A DNA stretch of 64,000 nucleotides from Nocardioides sp. Root682 (GCF_001427795.1 NZ_LMHJ01000001.1:915773-979772), one strand, 5' to 3'. Numbered from the stretch's first letter, positions 29,578 through 39,987 are shown. Numbers and translations: made by a program. The notes: generated from the letters alone by a model not told the origin.

Positions 29578-32500
29578 CTACGAGTTCTTGGCGCGTCGGC
29601 CAGGCGTCGGCGCCGGCGGTTCCCAAGAAGTGACTTCTTCACGGGTTGCTTCAAGCCGACCGAGTTGCTGATCGATCACACCGCTGATTGCCTCAGCCGG
29701 ACTGACGCCGAAGGATGCGTCCATTTCGGAATGCCACTGGTGCAACCACGGCTCAAGCTCGACGAGCCCAGCCACCATCTGCGACAACAGATCGTTACTG
29801 GCCCCGAGTGCATCCTGCATCGGGAACTCGCGGGCCAACGCAAGGGCCTGTTCCTTGTGGTCCCATCCGGCCCATCCAAGAACGACCGAGCTATCCCCCT
29901 CGCGACCCAAGCCAGGGAACAGAACGAAGCGCTCCTTGGCCATGTCCAACTTGCCGCGCCAAGTCCAGTAATCGGCAGACCGGAAGTCTGGCTTCGCGTA
30001 GAACGGAGCACTTGAGACATCCAGCGACTCGCCCGCATCCTCGCGCCGCTGCTCGGCCCAAACCTGCTGCCATGCCCGGAACTTCTCAACACCAGACTCA
30101 GTAAGGCGAAGCGGGGCCAAGTACGGCACCGCCTCAGACTTAAGCAGTGCGGACAGCGTCGCTCCGATGTCGGGTTCGGTATCGCCCGTCCATGCCGCCA
30201 ACAGCATTGGCAAAGTCGGTTCCGCTCGCACCAGATCGCTCAGTTCACCGACCGATCGGGCGACCGGACCGTGAGTGTCAATCCAGAGAGCGGGTCGTTC
30301 CAGCAGGTCGAGGATTGCGGAGCGCAGCGCGGCATCGGCACGCGCTGACCATGGGGAACTCATCCAACGACGCTTGTACTCGGGCCGTTCGAGCAACCGC
30401 ACCATTGGGTGGCTTTCGATCACCCGCATGCGCTCCTCCACGACGGCGCGGTAGCTGACGGGCCACTTAGGAAGCTCAGTGATCGCTGTCGATCCGTGAC
30501 GCTCAAACCATGCGGTCGACTCGCCGCCACGCGCCACATCGCGGGCCATTAGGACTTCGAAGGCCCGCTGCCCCAGCGAGATCGAGTCGTGCTCCGCCGC
30601 GGAGTACGTGAGATCGCGATCGACCAGCCCGTAACAGGCGTAGGTCTGCCAATCGAGCTCCTCCTGCTCGAACACCAGTCGCGAACGAACCTGGTTCCAA
30701 GCGCGCTCCGCGTCTCTAAGCCGCGCCCGGAGATCCTGAGCGCCTTCTGAAATCGCCGTATCAATCACGTTCTTGGGCGAGTAGCTCGATAGTTCCAGGG
30801 CAAGGGACTCCAGACGAGCTCCTCGCTCGGCTGGGAGAATTGACGGTAGCGGGAATTGGGAAAGCTTCGTGCTGTCGAACTCGTACCGCCGCTGCCACTC
30901 CTCTCCTTGCAGTGGCTTCCCAAGGCACATGTTCCTCAGCCAGAAGCAGGCGGTTGAGCTGCTTAACACGCCAAGCAATCCGAGGTGGTCTGCATCAGTC
31001 GCCGTTGCCGGGAGCTTGATCATAGGTGCCGTCTTGTTGTAGACAGCCGCGCCAGAACGATCAAGGGTGAAATGATTATGCGTCGCGACAAAAGCCAGAC
31101 CAAGCACATACTTATGTGCGCGAACGTCCTTCGGAAACTGGTGCCACTCGTACCACGCCCGACCTTCCGCACGATATGTGCGCTTCGAGAACGTCGGCCG
31201 CCTCCACAACCGATCGCGTTGCGGCCACATCCAGCGCAGCTCATGACTTCCGGAGTCGATACGGCGGATTGCCCGCTCATCGTCATACGGATAGAAGGCG
31301 GCCTCGCCGTCATCGTCAACGCTGAAGTCCCGGACCTCATCGCCAACAATGAGCCTTCGGAAGGATGAACCCAGACCGTGACGCTCGGAGAACGAACGAG
31401 GCATCACGAATGAGTCATCGGAGCCGATGACGCAACCGAACCCAATCCGAAATACGCGATCACTGAGACGGGCGACCGCCTCACCGTTAATCAAATCCAT
31501 CACCGCGCCCGCCCCACCGCCCGTGAGCGACCACGGGTGAACGTCGAATGTTGCGCGCTCCGCGTCCACCACGGAAACATATGTGCCTACGAAGCCTGGG
31601 TCGTTTGCATGCTCGGCGATCTCCGTCCAGACCAGACCATATGCCGGGTCGTTGGGCTGGCCGGGCTCGCCACGAACGCCGAGAACGGCACGAACATGGT
31701 CGCTGACGGGTCGGCGACGTCGCCCAACAATGATCACGGTCGGCGTCCCATGCCCGGGAATGTAGGCACCTGAGGTATCGATGACGCTCGACAGGTCCAC
31801 CGGATTTCCCAGATGGTGACCCGCAAAGAATTCCTCAACCAGCTTCTTTCCGAATTCACGCTTCATGAACGAGTTGGCGGTGATTTGGCCGACGAAACCC
31901 GCGCCCTGCCCCTGCTCGCCCCTGACGGCTAGGCGGAAGAACAGCTCCATGAATGGAGCGGACAAGGCGTACTTGCCAGCGGCCGTCTTGTATGACATGC
32001 GATACAGCGCGTTGAGGGCCTTGTCCTTGACCGTGATGTACGGAGGGTTGCCGACAACGACGTGGTACTGCCCGGGCTTAAGGATGCCGGCGTACTCCTT
32101 GAGGTCCTCGCCGTCGTAGAAGTAGGTCGCGGCCCCTTCGCCTTCGAACTGGAGGGCCTCCGGTGCACCGCCAAACTCGCCCAGCAGGGAGTCGCCGATA
32201 GCGAGGTGGAACCCGAGGTTCGGCACTCCGACGAGTGACCGCTCCCCCGTGGCGAGTAGGCCGGCGACAGTGAGTCGGAACCGGGCAATGGCGATGGCGA
32301 ACGGGTTGAGGTCGACGCCGTGAATGGAGTCCATGGCGCGACGCACGCGCTCCTTGGCGTCGAGCGCTGGAGCCTCGGTCTGCCACTGATCAACAAGGCG
32401 TTGGAAAGCGCCCAGTAGGAAGTGACCCGAACCGCACGTGGGGTCAATCAGTTTGATGCCGTTGAGACCGAATTCGGCGAGCGCCGGCGTCAAGGTCTGG

Positions 32501-33171
32501 TCGAGGATAAACTCTTCGACAAAGAAGGGCGTCTGCAGTAGCGCGTAGGTCTTGCGGGCATGGTCGGACAGGTCTTGGTAAAGGTCGCCGAGGAATCGCG
32601 TATCCAGGTCAGGGTCGGTGAAGTCGCGGACGAGTTCGCCGCTACCGTCGGTCTGGCGCCAGAATTCGATAAGGGCTGACGCGCGCTCGGCGCTGATGTC
32701 AGCCGTCCAGACCGGGTTGTGCTGTTCGTCGACGAGCGCCTTGCCTGCCGGCTGGGCCGCCAGAACGCGAAAGGCCTGCCGGAGCCAGTCACGACGGTTG
32801 TGCGTCGGATTTGCGCGGAAGTATGCGGTGAGGTTCTCCTCAGCGCGGGCGGTGCGGTCACCCGGTCCGGCGATCCACCCAATGGGCACCGGCTGACCGA
32901 TGATCCGAGCACCGTTGAGGAGGTCGTTGTCCTCGCAGAAGCGGACGAAGGTCGTCGCGATGAGCCACGCGACGGCGGCCTGGTCCACCTCGTTGTCGCG
33001 CCACACGACCCAGGAATGCCCGGTGCGCTCGCGCTTACGCGCCTCGGCGTACTCCTCATGAAGCCGTGCGCCCCAGCGGTCAGCCTGGTCATCCGCACGG
33101 GCGCGGAGGTCGGCCTGGACCAGCTTGAGCTGCGCCTTGAGGTCTTTGAGGAGAGCGGCGGACTGAATCAC
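29578..33171 (-). CDS. pglX: BREX-2 adenine-specific DNA methyltransferase PglX
   Basis: A 1197-residue type IIG-like methyltransferase. The SAM-binding motif is DPTCGSGHFLLGAF (about residue 243) and the catalytic motif is VVGNPPYITVKD (about 370), typical of N6-adenine methylation. The first 200 residues are helical and the C-terminal 600 probably hold target recognition. The GTG start at 33171 overlaps the pglW stop (GTGA). PglX marks host DNA and, with the other Pgl/Brx proteins, blocks replication of unmarked phage DNA. The reading frame is intact; no phase-variable tract was noticed in it. Confidence 0.92.
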   Translation of the reverse strand: MIQSAALLKDLKAQLKLVQADLRARADDQADRWGARLHEEYAEARKRERTGHSWVVWRDNEVDQAAVAWLIATTFVRFCEDNDLLNGARIIGQPVPIGWIAGPGDRTARAEENLTAYFRANPTHNRRDWLRQAFRVLAAQPAGKALVDEQHNPVWTADISAERASALIEFWRQTDGSGELVRDFTDPDLDTRFLGDLYQDLSDHARKTYALLQTPFFVEEFILDQTLTPALAEFGLNGIKLIDPTCGSGHFLLGAFQRLVDQWQTEAPALDAKERVRRAMDSIHGVDLNPFAIAIARFRLTVAGLLATGERSLVGVPNLGFHLAIGDSLLGEFGGAPEALQFEGEGAATYFYDGEDLKEYAGILKPGQYHVVVGNPPYITVKDKALNALYRMSYKTAAGKYALSAPFMELFFRLAVRGEQGQGAGFVGQITANSFMKREFGKKLVEEFFAGHHLGNPVDLSSVIDTSGAYIPGHGTPTVIIVGRRRRPVSDHVRAVLGVRGEPGQPNDPAYGLVWTEIAEHANDPGFVGTYVSVVDAERATFDVHPWSLTGGGAGAVMDLINGEAVARLSDRVFRIGFGCVIGSDDSFVMPRSFSERHGLGSSFRRLIVGDEVRDFSVDDDGEAAFYPYDDERAIRRIDSGSHELRWMWPQRDRLWRRPTFSKRTYRAEGRAWYEWHQFPKDVRAHKYVLGLAFVATHNHFTLDRSGAAVYNKTAPMIKLPATATDADHLGLLGVLSSSTACFWLRNMCLGKPLQGEEWQRRYEFDSTKLSQFPLPSILPAERGARLESLALELSSYSPKNVIDTAISEGAQDLRARLRDAERAWNQVRSRLVFEQEELDWQTYACYGLVDRDLTYSAAEHDSISLGQRAFEVLMARDVARGGESTAWFERHGSTAITELPKWPVSYRAVVEERMRVIESHPMVRLLERPEYKRRWMSSPWSARADAALRSAILDLLERPALWIDTHGPVARSVGELSDLVRAEPTLPMLLAAWTGDTEPDIGATLSALLKSEAVPYLAPLRLTESGVEKFRAWQQVWAEQRREDAGESLDVSSAPFYAKPDFRSADYWTWRGKLDMAKERFVLFPGLGREGDSSVVLGWAGWDHKEQALALAREFPMQDALGASNDLLSQMVAGLVELEPWLHQWHSEMDASFGVSPAEAISGVIDQQLGRLEATREEVTSWEPPAPTPGRRAKNS

Positions 33172-36100
33172 AGGGAGTGGACTTCTTTCGGGAGATCAGA
33201 GGGCAGGGTGAGCCATCCACTCGGGCCGAGCGGGACAGGCTTAGCATCGAGAGTGGGCACGGCTTGGTTCGCCTGCATGGCGACGAGCAGCCAGCGAGCT
33301 GCCGGGCGGTCCGTTCCGACGTCGAGCAGGTTGGCCAAGAGGTGGCCGAGTCCATACCGCTGGAGCGGGCCCACGTGAATCAGGAGTACCGGGCGATCAA
33401 TGGCGAGCGCAGCGGTCCACCGCGGCTCGACGGCCGACTGCACAAGTCTAGTGAGGTTGGCCCAGTCCGAGCCCTCACGGCGCGTCGCGTCGGCGCCGAT
33501 GACGAACCCCCAGTCGATGCCATGCTCGGCGGCCAATTCCTTCGTCGCCTCGACGACGAGTTGGGAGACATCGAGCACCTCAACGTCGAAGGTCTCCGCG
33601 AGTTCGCCGGTTTGGCGCAGGTAGCGCGCCGGCGGGACACAGAGCGTGATCGCACTGTGACGGCTGAGGGAGTCACGAAGGCGTTCAACAACTTCGGAGC
33701 CCGGAGTGCTCACGACCATCGTGCCAAGTGTGGTTGTGGTGCCCGTGAACGTCGTGGGCCGGGTGCTGGCGGGCTCGTAGATCCGCTCACGACGAACCAT
33801 GCCCGGAAGGGCTGCTTCGACGAGTGGATCAAGGTCGTGGCCATTTGCAGGGAGCTCGATGGACGGGAAGCGGGTCTGGACCGAACGTCGGACCGCCGTC
33901 TCCGAGATCTGTCGGCCGGGCTTGCCGCTGAGTGCGAGCTCGACTGCCGTGTGAATCGGCAGGGTCGCCGGGTAGAGCTCATCGAACCCCGAGACCTCTG
34001 CCGTGTCGCTCGCGTCGGCGGCAAGACGGACCATCCGTCGGTCGTCGGCCATGACAGGTCCGGCGGCCGTGTCGGCGACCTCGGCCCTGAGCGCCTGCAC
34101 GGCTACGGCGTAGGGCACGACGCGGTCGTCGGCGACGAGTTTGTCCGCCGCACGTCCGAGCTCGGCGGCAGCATCGATGAGAACGTCAGCGGGCGGGAAC
34201 TCTCGACCACTCTCGTCCGGGTCGGCCCCTTCGTGCAGCGCGATCAGAGCGGGGCGCTTGGCGCTGCGACGCAGGTCGAACGAGGGCTCGGCTTCACGGG
34301 CGTCGTGCTCGAAGGCGAGGCGGAGCAGGGCAGCGGCCTGACGAGTGCGTTCGGCGCCGTCGAGCAGCGAGCCACGCTGAGCAGCCAACGCGAGCGCGAG
34401 CGCGGGGACCGTCATGACCCTGCCCTGCCTGGCGAGGATGTTGACGGCATCGTCGTGGACGCCCGCGAGCTCCTTGCTCGTCGCCCACTTGGTGACTGCA
34501 CGATCGACGACGCTGACGACGTGCTCACGGGTCTGGCCGAGCGGCTGTGCGACCTCGGCAGGTGCGGGCCATGTGGGCTGCGACTCGGCGTCGTCGGCGG
34601 TCAGCCCCAGGAGCGAATCGATCACCGCCCGGTCCGCGCTCGACAGGGTTTCGATAAGCCCGGCGAGAACTCGCTCGACACCGCGTTTGGCGGTACCCGC
34701 CTCATCGATCTCCGCCGCCACGCTCAGGCGGGAGCGCCACTGCTTGATCCGGGCCTGGATCTCCTTGCGGTACGACTCCCCCAGCCCGCGGATCGAGTTG
34801 ATCTTGGTCGGGTGAACACCAAGAAGTCCACCGACCGTCGCGACATCGAGTCTTGCAGCAGCAGAACGCGCGCGGGCCGAGAGCCCGGACCGCTCAAGCG
34901 GTGTGTCGAGCTCAGCGGCATCAGCCAGCTCATCGTTCGCCTCGGAGGTTTCGTCGCTCGCATCCAGCGTGGCGAAGACCTCATGCCACGCCGTCGCGAG
35001 ATCGTCGGCGCTGCTGAACCGGGATTTGGCATCCGGGTGAAGTGCCTTGCGGAAGAGCTGCGCAAACTGGGCTGCGACGGCTGGCTCGAAGGCTGTGGGC
35101 TCGATAATCGGCGCATCAGTCGCATTGAGTGGCTGACCGCCACTTGCCCACCACGGCAGACCTCCAGTCGCCATCTCGAAGAGAGTCGCGGACACCGCGT
35201 ACAGCTCGGCGGCGCGGTCGTATCGCTTCCTGGTCCCTCGACCGAGATAGGGGTCGAGGTAACCAGGCGTCCCGGAGGCGATGTTGTCGACGATCTCATC
35301 GGCGAGCGAGAAGTCGAAGAGAACGAGGGACGGCTTCCGGGTGCCGGGATCGGGGATGATGCCTATGTTGGCTGGCTTGACGTCGCGGTGGAAGAAGCCC
35401 TTGGTCTCGAGATAGGCCATCGCGTCGAGCAAGTCGCCACCGAACTGCTGCAACTGGCCGAGAGTCGAGCGCCCCTCCTTCGCTAGCCGGACGGCAAGAG
35501 TCTCCTTGCCTGCGTCGCTCAGCAGCAATGCGTGGCGTTCAGCGACCTCAATAGGGCCGTCGATGAGGCGCACGATGCGCCTATGGTCGAGTGCTCGAAG
35601 GACCTCAGCTTCTGCCTTGAGCCGCTTGTCGGCGGAGTGGTTGCGCGAGACCTTGAGGATGACTTCACGCTCGGAGTCTGCGGAGTCCATGTCGTTGACG
35701 GCGAAGGCGATGCCGCTGGAGCCCTCACCCCGGCGACCCAACACGAGGAAGCGCTCAGCGATTGCGTCGCCGCTCTGTGCGTCAAGGGGATCCTCGACAT
35801 CGTTCGGCCCCTGAGTCTCATCGACTTGGCGGGCTTCGTCCCAGGCAGCGCGGAGGTAGTCAAGGACCTCGGCCATGGTCGACGGGCGCTCCGTCTCCGA
35901 TGCGCTAGTGATGAGGGCGATCACCTCGGCGATCCCGTCCGGGATACCGGCAACGACGGATCGCGGATCGAGCGCCTTCTCCTGAGTTAGCTTCTGCTCG
36001 AGCTCAGCAAGAGTCTCTGCCGGCGGTCGGCCTGTGAGAATCAGGTGGGCCACCGCACCGAACCCATAGATGTCGAGTGGGACGCCCGGAAGGTTGTCCG

Positions 36101-37334
36101 ATGGGGTGCGGGCCTCGGGCGCGAGGTAGATCCAGTCTTCGTGAGCGGCGACACCGAGGATGTCGGTAACGCCGGCGCTGATGGTGGTCCAGCGGGTCTC
36201 GGAGTTGCTCGAGCGATCCTTCTGCCCGGAGTACCAGTCTCGGATCGAAAGCCGAGGGCCTGCGTTCTTCGCGTCCTTGCTGCTGGCCTGGCGGACCCAG
36301 ATCCGCTGCGGGCCGAGGGCGCGGTGGATGAGGTGCCGCTGATGGGCGAACCGGATGGTCTCGCCCAGTCGGACGACCATCGCAACGCGCTGTTCGAAGG
36401 AGAGTTCGGGCTGCGAGGCGATGTAGGCGTCGAGCGGCTGCTCGGAGTCGTCGTACTCAAAGACGAGAGCAGGGCCGTCGTCGGTCTTCTTGAACTCAGT
36501 CGGGACGTCAATGCCGTCGTGGCGGATGCCGTAGGTGAGCTGATACTCGCGCTGCGCAAGGTCCTCGATGCGCTGCCGGTCGGATGCCGAAGCCTTGGGC
36601 GGAAGGTCGCGGAGCCTAAGTCTCAACTTCACACCGCTGATGTGGGGGTTGTCGACAAGCACGTCCTGCCAGTCAGGGCCCTCGGCGATCGGAGTTGAGT
36701 CGGCGACCTTGTAGTCGCCCACCATCCGCGTCTTTGGTGCTGCCCTGAAGCCGGCCTTGCCGCAGAGTGCGCGGATCGCCTTGGCGCGCTGATAGTCGAC
36801 GACGTGATGCGGGTTGCTGGGGAGCTCGCTCAGGAAGGCGCTGACCTTGGTGAGCTGAGGCTTGGCCTTGACCTCGAACTTGTCCATTGCGAGGACGCCG
36901 AGGGTGGCTCGCTCGTCGAGCTCGACAGTGCTGCCGTGGCCGTGGAGTACGACCTTGGACTGGAGGAATGGAACAACCTTGCGAGCCTGCTCGTTCGGAG
37001 CAACGTCCTTGAGGAGCTCGGCCAGGCGCTTGGCCTTCCGGTCGGTTGCGAGCCACGGGTTCTCGACGTTCCGAATGTTGTGGAACCACCGCTGGGTGTT
37101 GCCATGGATCCGGCCGTGCCAACCCTTGAGCTCGACGACGTACAGACCCGATCGGGTGAGCAGCAGGACGTCGATCTCCCCAGAGCGACCGTTGTTGTCG
37201 ATGAAGGTCAGGTTGACCCACGCCGTCGTGATGCCGTCCTCCGGAAGGAGCTCACGGAACGCGTCGAGCGCCGCCTCCTCCGCTGGCGTCGCGGGCGGAC
37301 CCATGACGATCCAGTTGGGGGAATCAGGCTTCAT
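33168..37334 (-). CDS. pglW: BREX-2 NERD and tandem-kinase protein PglW
   Basis: About 1388 residues. A NERD nuclease-related domain opens it (GRSGEIDVLLLTRSGLYVVE and LKGWHGRIHG). Two kinase-like regions follow: the first (about 230-480) is degenerate, with LIHRALGPQRI in the catalytic loop where the Asp is replaced; the second (about 530-790) has GRRGEGSSG, VILKVSR and HRDVKPANIG, with DFS in place of DFG. The C-terminal half has a helix-hairpin-helix-like region and unassigned parts. TTG at 37358 could start the frame, but ATG at 37334 has AAGGA upstream and was chosen. PglW is the Ser/Thr kinase specific to type 2 BREX and is the first BREX gene of this operon. Confidence 0.9.
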   Translation of the reverse strand: MKPDSPNWIVMGPPATPAEEAALDAFRELLPEDGITTAWVNLTFIDNNGRSGEIDVLLLTRSGLYVVELKGWHGRIHGNTQRWFHNIRNVENPWLATDRKAKRLAELLKDVAPNEQARKVVPFLQSKVVLHGHGSTVELDERATLGVLAMDKFEVKAKPQLTKVSAFLSELPSNPHHVVDYQRAKAIRALCGKAGFRAAPKTRMVGDYKVADSTPIAEGPDWQDVLVDNPHISGVKLRLRLRDLPPKASASDRQRIEDLAQREYQLTYGIRHDGIDVPTEFKKTDDGPALVFEYDDSEQPLDAYIASQPELSFEQRVAMVVRLGETIRFAHQRHLIHRALGPQRIWVRQASSKDAKNAGPRLSIRDWYSGQKDRSSNSETRWTTISAGVTDILGVAAHEDWIYLAPEARTPSDNLPGVPLDIYGFGAVAHLILTGRPPAETLAELEQKLTQEKALDPRSVVAGIPDGIAEVIALITSASETERPSTMAEVLDYLRAAWDEARQVDETQGPNDVEDPLDAQSGDAIAERFLVLGRRGEGSSGIAFAVNDMDSADSEREVILKVSRNHSADKRLKAEAEVLRALDHRRIVRLIDGPIEVAERHALLLSDAGKETLAVRLAKEGRSTLGQLQQFGGDLLDAMAYLETKGFFHRDVKPANIGIIPDPGTRKPSLVLFDFSLADEIVDNIASGTPGYLDPYLGRGTRKRYDRAAELYAVSATLFEMATGGLPWWASGGQPLNATDAPIIEPTAFEPAVAAQFAQLFRKALHPDAKSRFSSADDLATAWHEVFATLDASDETSEANDELADAAELDTPLERSGLSARARSAAARLDVATVGGLLGVHPTKINSIRGLGESYRKEIQARIKQWRSRLSVAAEIDEAGTAKRGVERVLAGLIETLSSADRAVIDSLLGLTADDAESQPTWPAPAEVAQPLGQTREHVVSVVDRAVTKWATSKELAGVHDDAVNILARQGRVMTVPALALALAAQRGSLLDGAERTRQAAALLRLAFEHDAREAEPSFDLRRSAKRPALIALHEGADPDESGREFPPADVLIDAAAELGRAADKLVADDRVVPYAVAVQALRAEVADTAAGPVMADDRRMVRLAADASDTAEVSGFDELYPATLPIHTAVELALSGKPGRQISETAVRRSVQTRFPSIELPANGHDLDPLVEAALPGMVRRERIYEPASTRPTTFTGTTTTLGTMVVSTPGSEVVERLRDSLSRHSAITLCVPPARYLRQTGELAETFDVEVLDVSQLVVEATKELAAEHGIDWGFVIGADATRREGSDWANLTRLVQSAVEPRWTAALAIDRPVLLIHVGPLQRYGLGHLLANLLDVGTDRPAARWLLVAMQANQAVPTLDAKPVPLGPSGWLTLPSDLPKEVHSL

Positions 37335-37446
37335 GGGTTCCTTGCGCTCGATGCTCAATGGCCCCGACGGACCACGCTGTGACGGACGTGGCTCATGTTT
37401 CCACAGACGACCGACGCAATGGGGCGAAGTGAGTCATAGCGTCAGC

Positions 37447-37764
37447 TCAGAGGCGGTCGATCCAGGTGTCCTCCTCGCGCGAATCCCACGAAGACGCCGA
37501 GTGATCGCCGGTACGCGTCGACGGGCCAAGACGTGAGAGCAAGGCGATCGCCTCGTCATGGGTGAGATCCCGCAGAGATGCCAGAGGCCGACCTGCCGCT
37601 TCCACAACCGCCTTCTGTCGCTCGTCCATGCCGATCAGCCCACGAGCGTCGAGTGCCTTCCGAATGAGATCGCGTTGCCAATCGGCTATCGGTGCCGACT
37701 GTGGAAGCGACGGCACAGCAGCGTCGCTGGGCTCATCCCCGAAGAGGGAAAGGTCGTCGGTCAC
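37447..37764 (-). CDS. Small acidic protein upstream of pglW
   Basis: A 105-residue protein with a GTG start at 37764, lying 9 bp after the small membrane protein gene and 112 bp before pglW. It is acidic, with a helical core (DWQRDLIRKALDARGL and THDEAIALLSRLG) and no cysteines. No family is recognised. The core resembles small helical adaptor or HTH-like domains, which suggests binding to protein or DNA. Its place in the operon suggests a role linked to BREX or to the SIR2 module before it. Confidence 0.6.
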   Translation of the reverse strand: MTDDLSLFGDEPSDAAVPSLPQSAPIADWQRDLIRKALDARGLIGMDERQKAVVEAAGRPLASLRDLTHDEAIALLSRLGPSTRTGDHSASSWDSREEDTWIDRL

Positions 37765-37773
37765 CCGGCGATC

Positions 37774-37986
37774 CTACGAAACCGACGCAGGAGGTCCGAC
37801 GTGCGCCGTCGCGGCTCCATGGTTCGCCTGCCGACCGAAGACTCGCTGACACACCGCGACCACGAACCTCACTGCCACCAGCAGCGCAAGGAGCACGAAC
37901 TTGATCGCGTCCCAGCACAGCACGAGAGCGACCAGATTCAGCCATCCAGGTCCGCCGGCGTCGATGGCCAGCGAGACGCCATTCAC
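37774..37986 (-). CDS. Small membrane protein overlapping the SIR2 stop codon
   Basis: A GTG at 37986 overlaps the SIR2 gene's stop as GTGA and opens a 70-residue frame ending at 37774. Residues about 16-48 are strongly hydrophobic (LNLVALVLCWDAIKFVLLAL and onward), enough for one long or two short membrane helices, followed by a basic stretch QRVFGRQ and a Gly/Ala/Pro-rich tail. It is too small and oddly placed to be noticed on its own: as the sequence stands, the frameshifted SIR2 frame runs straight into it. GC-rich third positions and the overlap pattern used by neighbouring genes support it as a real gene. Function unknown; a membrane partner of the SIR2 protein is possible. Confidence 0.55.
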   Translation of the reverse strand: MNGVSLAIDAGGPGWLNLVALVLCWDAIKFVLLALLVAVRFVVAVCQRVFGRQANHGAATAHVGPPASVS

Positions 37987-39987
37987 TGTCCCGACTCGGC
38001 TCCGAGTTCGACTAGCAGGTCCCGCAACGGCGCCCACGTCTTCGAGTCGGGCCGGAGCTCGGCGTACAGCTCTCGAGCCAGTCGGGCGCGCCTGCGACTG
38101 TTGGCGGTCTCGAGCAGGTCGTCGAACCGCTCGTCGAGAAGCCAGGACGTGTTGGAACTCGCTGCCGCGGCAACGGCGTCGAGGAAGATCTCGAGCATCC
38201 GCGCACTCTCCACAACGGTCTTGCCGGGCAGCGTCACCCAATCGAGTTGGCCACTCCAGAGTTCTTCGCGCAGCGGATCGGCGTTGAGATCGAGCAGGGT
38301 GCCGAAGGTTCCCCCCCAGTCCGTGTGACTCCCGGTAGGCCTGCACTTCATGGGCAAGGCGTACGACGTTGTCGTCGTTCAGCGAAACGCCGACGACCAG
38401 CAGATGGCGAGTCATCAACAGTGATTGAAGGAGGGCTCCAGCCGGACGTGTCTGCGCATCGAACTGCACGAAGTGGCGTCGGGTGAGCACGATCTTGTCC
38501 GGGTGCTCGATGTCGCCGTGCATCTTGAGGATCCATGGCCTGTCCGGCTTGATCGTCCCCCAGGGCAGGATCGCAATCGCGTCCTCGTGCTCATCGGCCG
38601 CAGCTGCGACGGCGGTCTCGAACAGGCGGTCATAGTTGGTCGTGACAACCTCGCTGGCCCCTAGGCTGGCCAGAAGCGCGTGTCCCAGGCTGGGACGCAG
38701 TGCCTCCGACGCGATCTTGGCAACTCGCTTGCCCAGCTCGCCCGGCTCGGCCCGGAGTTCCAGCAGTTGCGCCTGGTCGAGCGCAGACAAGTCCGACTCC
38801 TTGCTGCCGAGCTTCCCACCGGAGAGGCGCCCGATAAGGTCGTCCCACGTCGGCAGACCTGCGGGCAGGCTCACGCCGGCGCCGAGGAAGAGGGCCAGTT
38901 CACCGCTCTGGGCCAGCCCTCCGATCCGCTTCGCTTGAAGTTGAAGTGGTTCTGAAAGGTCCCAACCCGCGGGCGTGCGCAACTTCGACCGGAGATATTG
39001 GGCAGCGCCGTGCACCGCACGGCTGGGCGTCACGATGGCTATGTCGATCCGGTGGCGAGCAGCCAGTTGAGCGCAGACCTCGAGCTGCCTGCGGATCACC
39101 TCGCCGCGACGCTCTCCCAGCCCACCGCCCGCGATGCCGATGACAGGGACTGCGACCAGCACTTTCGCTCGGTTGGCGCCGGGCCTGTAACCCAGGTCGG
39201 CGATCTCACCGATCGCCGAAGACAGTCGCTGGTGAATCTCTTCGAGACGGCTGCCCTTCTCTGCCCCCACGCTGACGAACCAGTAGCGGGAGTCGGCAGG
39301 ACTGGGACCGTAGCCGTCGTTCGCAAGCCTCTCTGGGCGGTGCCCTTCGACCTCGCTGCCACCGAGGAGCGTGCGCCAATAGGGGCGGATCTTGAAGGCA
39401 TCGGAGGTAGAGATGATGGCCACGTCGTGTACCACGGACTCGATCCGACCCAGTACTACGAACACATGGCCGGGGCTTTCTGCGGCACCCGATGAAGCGA
39501 ATGGCGCTGTGACCGGAACAGGCTGGGGTGGTCCCGGGAGACGGACGCCGCTCCCCCAGCCGATCTCCCAGCCCTCCTCCGGTTCGAAGTAGTCGGCGTA
39601 CGCGATCGGTAGTGCCCGATCGCGATGGACGAGTTCCAACAACGAGGCGTACCAACGCACATAATCGGCGTCAGCGCCCTGGCCGTCGTCGGGGATGACA
39701 GCAAGAATCCGGTCGGCCAGCTGTTCGGCCGTCGTCTCGCGATCCACCACCGAATCAGCAACCTCGAACTCATTGCCGGTCGTGTAGAAAAACGCTTGCT
39801 CGAAGTCGCGGAGCTGAAGGTAGCCGTCGTCCTCTGTGAAGTTCTCAACCGACGACACGGACGTTCGCCAGTACATTCCGGACCCCGACATGCCAGGCAG
39901 AATGCGCAACCTCTCGTGACCACGTCGGTGCAGAACAGCAACAGCATCCAGGATCAGGATGCCGACGTCACCGAGGTCGAAAGTCAT
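37983..39987 (-). CDS. SIR2-like domain protein, frame interrupted at a C7 tract
   Basis: The N-terminal 340 residues are unassigned. A SIR2-like NAD-binding region follows: LALFLGAGVSLPAG (about 358), VVTTNYDRLFE (about 447), ILKMHGDIEHPDKIVLT and LLVVGVSLNDDNV. SIR2-like effectors in defence systems destroy NAD on phage infection. At 38311-38317 the minus strand has seven G's. Removing one lets the frame continue as GTFGTLLDLNADPLREEL and end at 37983 in a sensible C-terminus (LLVELGAESGQ). With seven G's the frame reads Arg-rich nonsense and fuses to the small membrane gene, ending at 37774. The start at 39987 has GGAG upstream and overlaps the HNH gene's stop by 4 bases. Confidence 0.78.
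38311..38317. repeat. C7 homopolymer tract inside the SIR2 gene
   Basis: Seven C's on the plus strand. One base fewer restores the conserved-looking SIR2 C-terminus. It is either a sequencing or assembly error or a slippage site that switches the gene; see the findings. Confidence 0.8.

Noticed and set aside
33177..35486. 769-codon plus-strand open frame opposite pglW
   Set aside because: It mirrors the kinase gene; composition is typical of antisense frames in GC-rich DNA.
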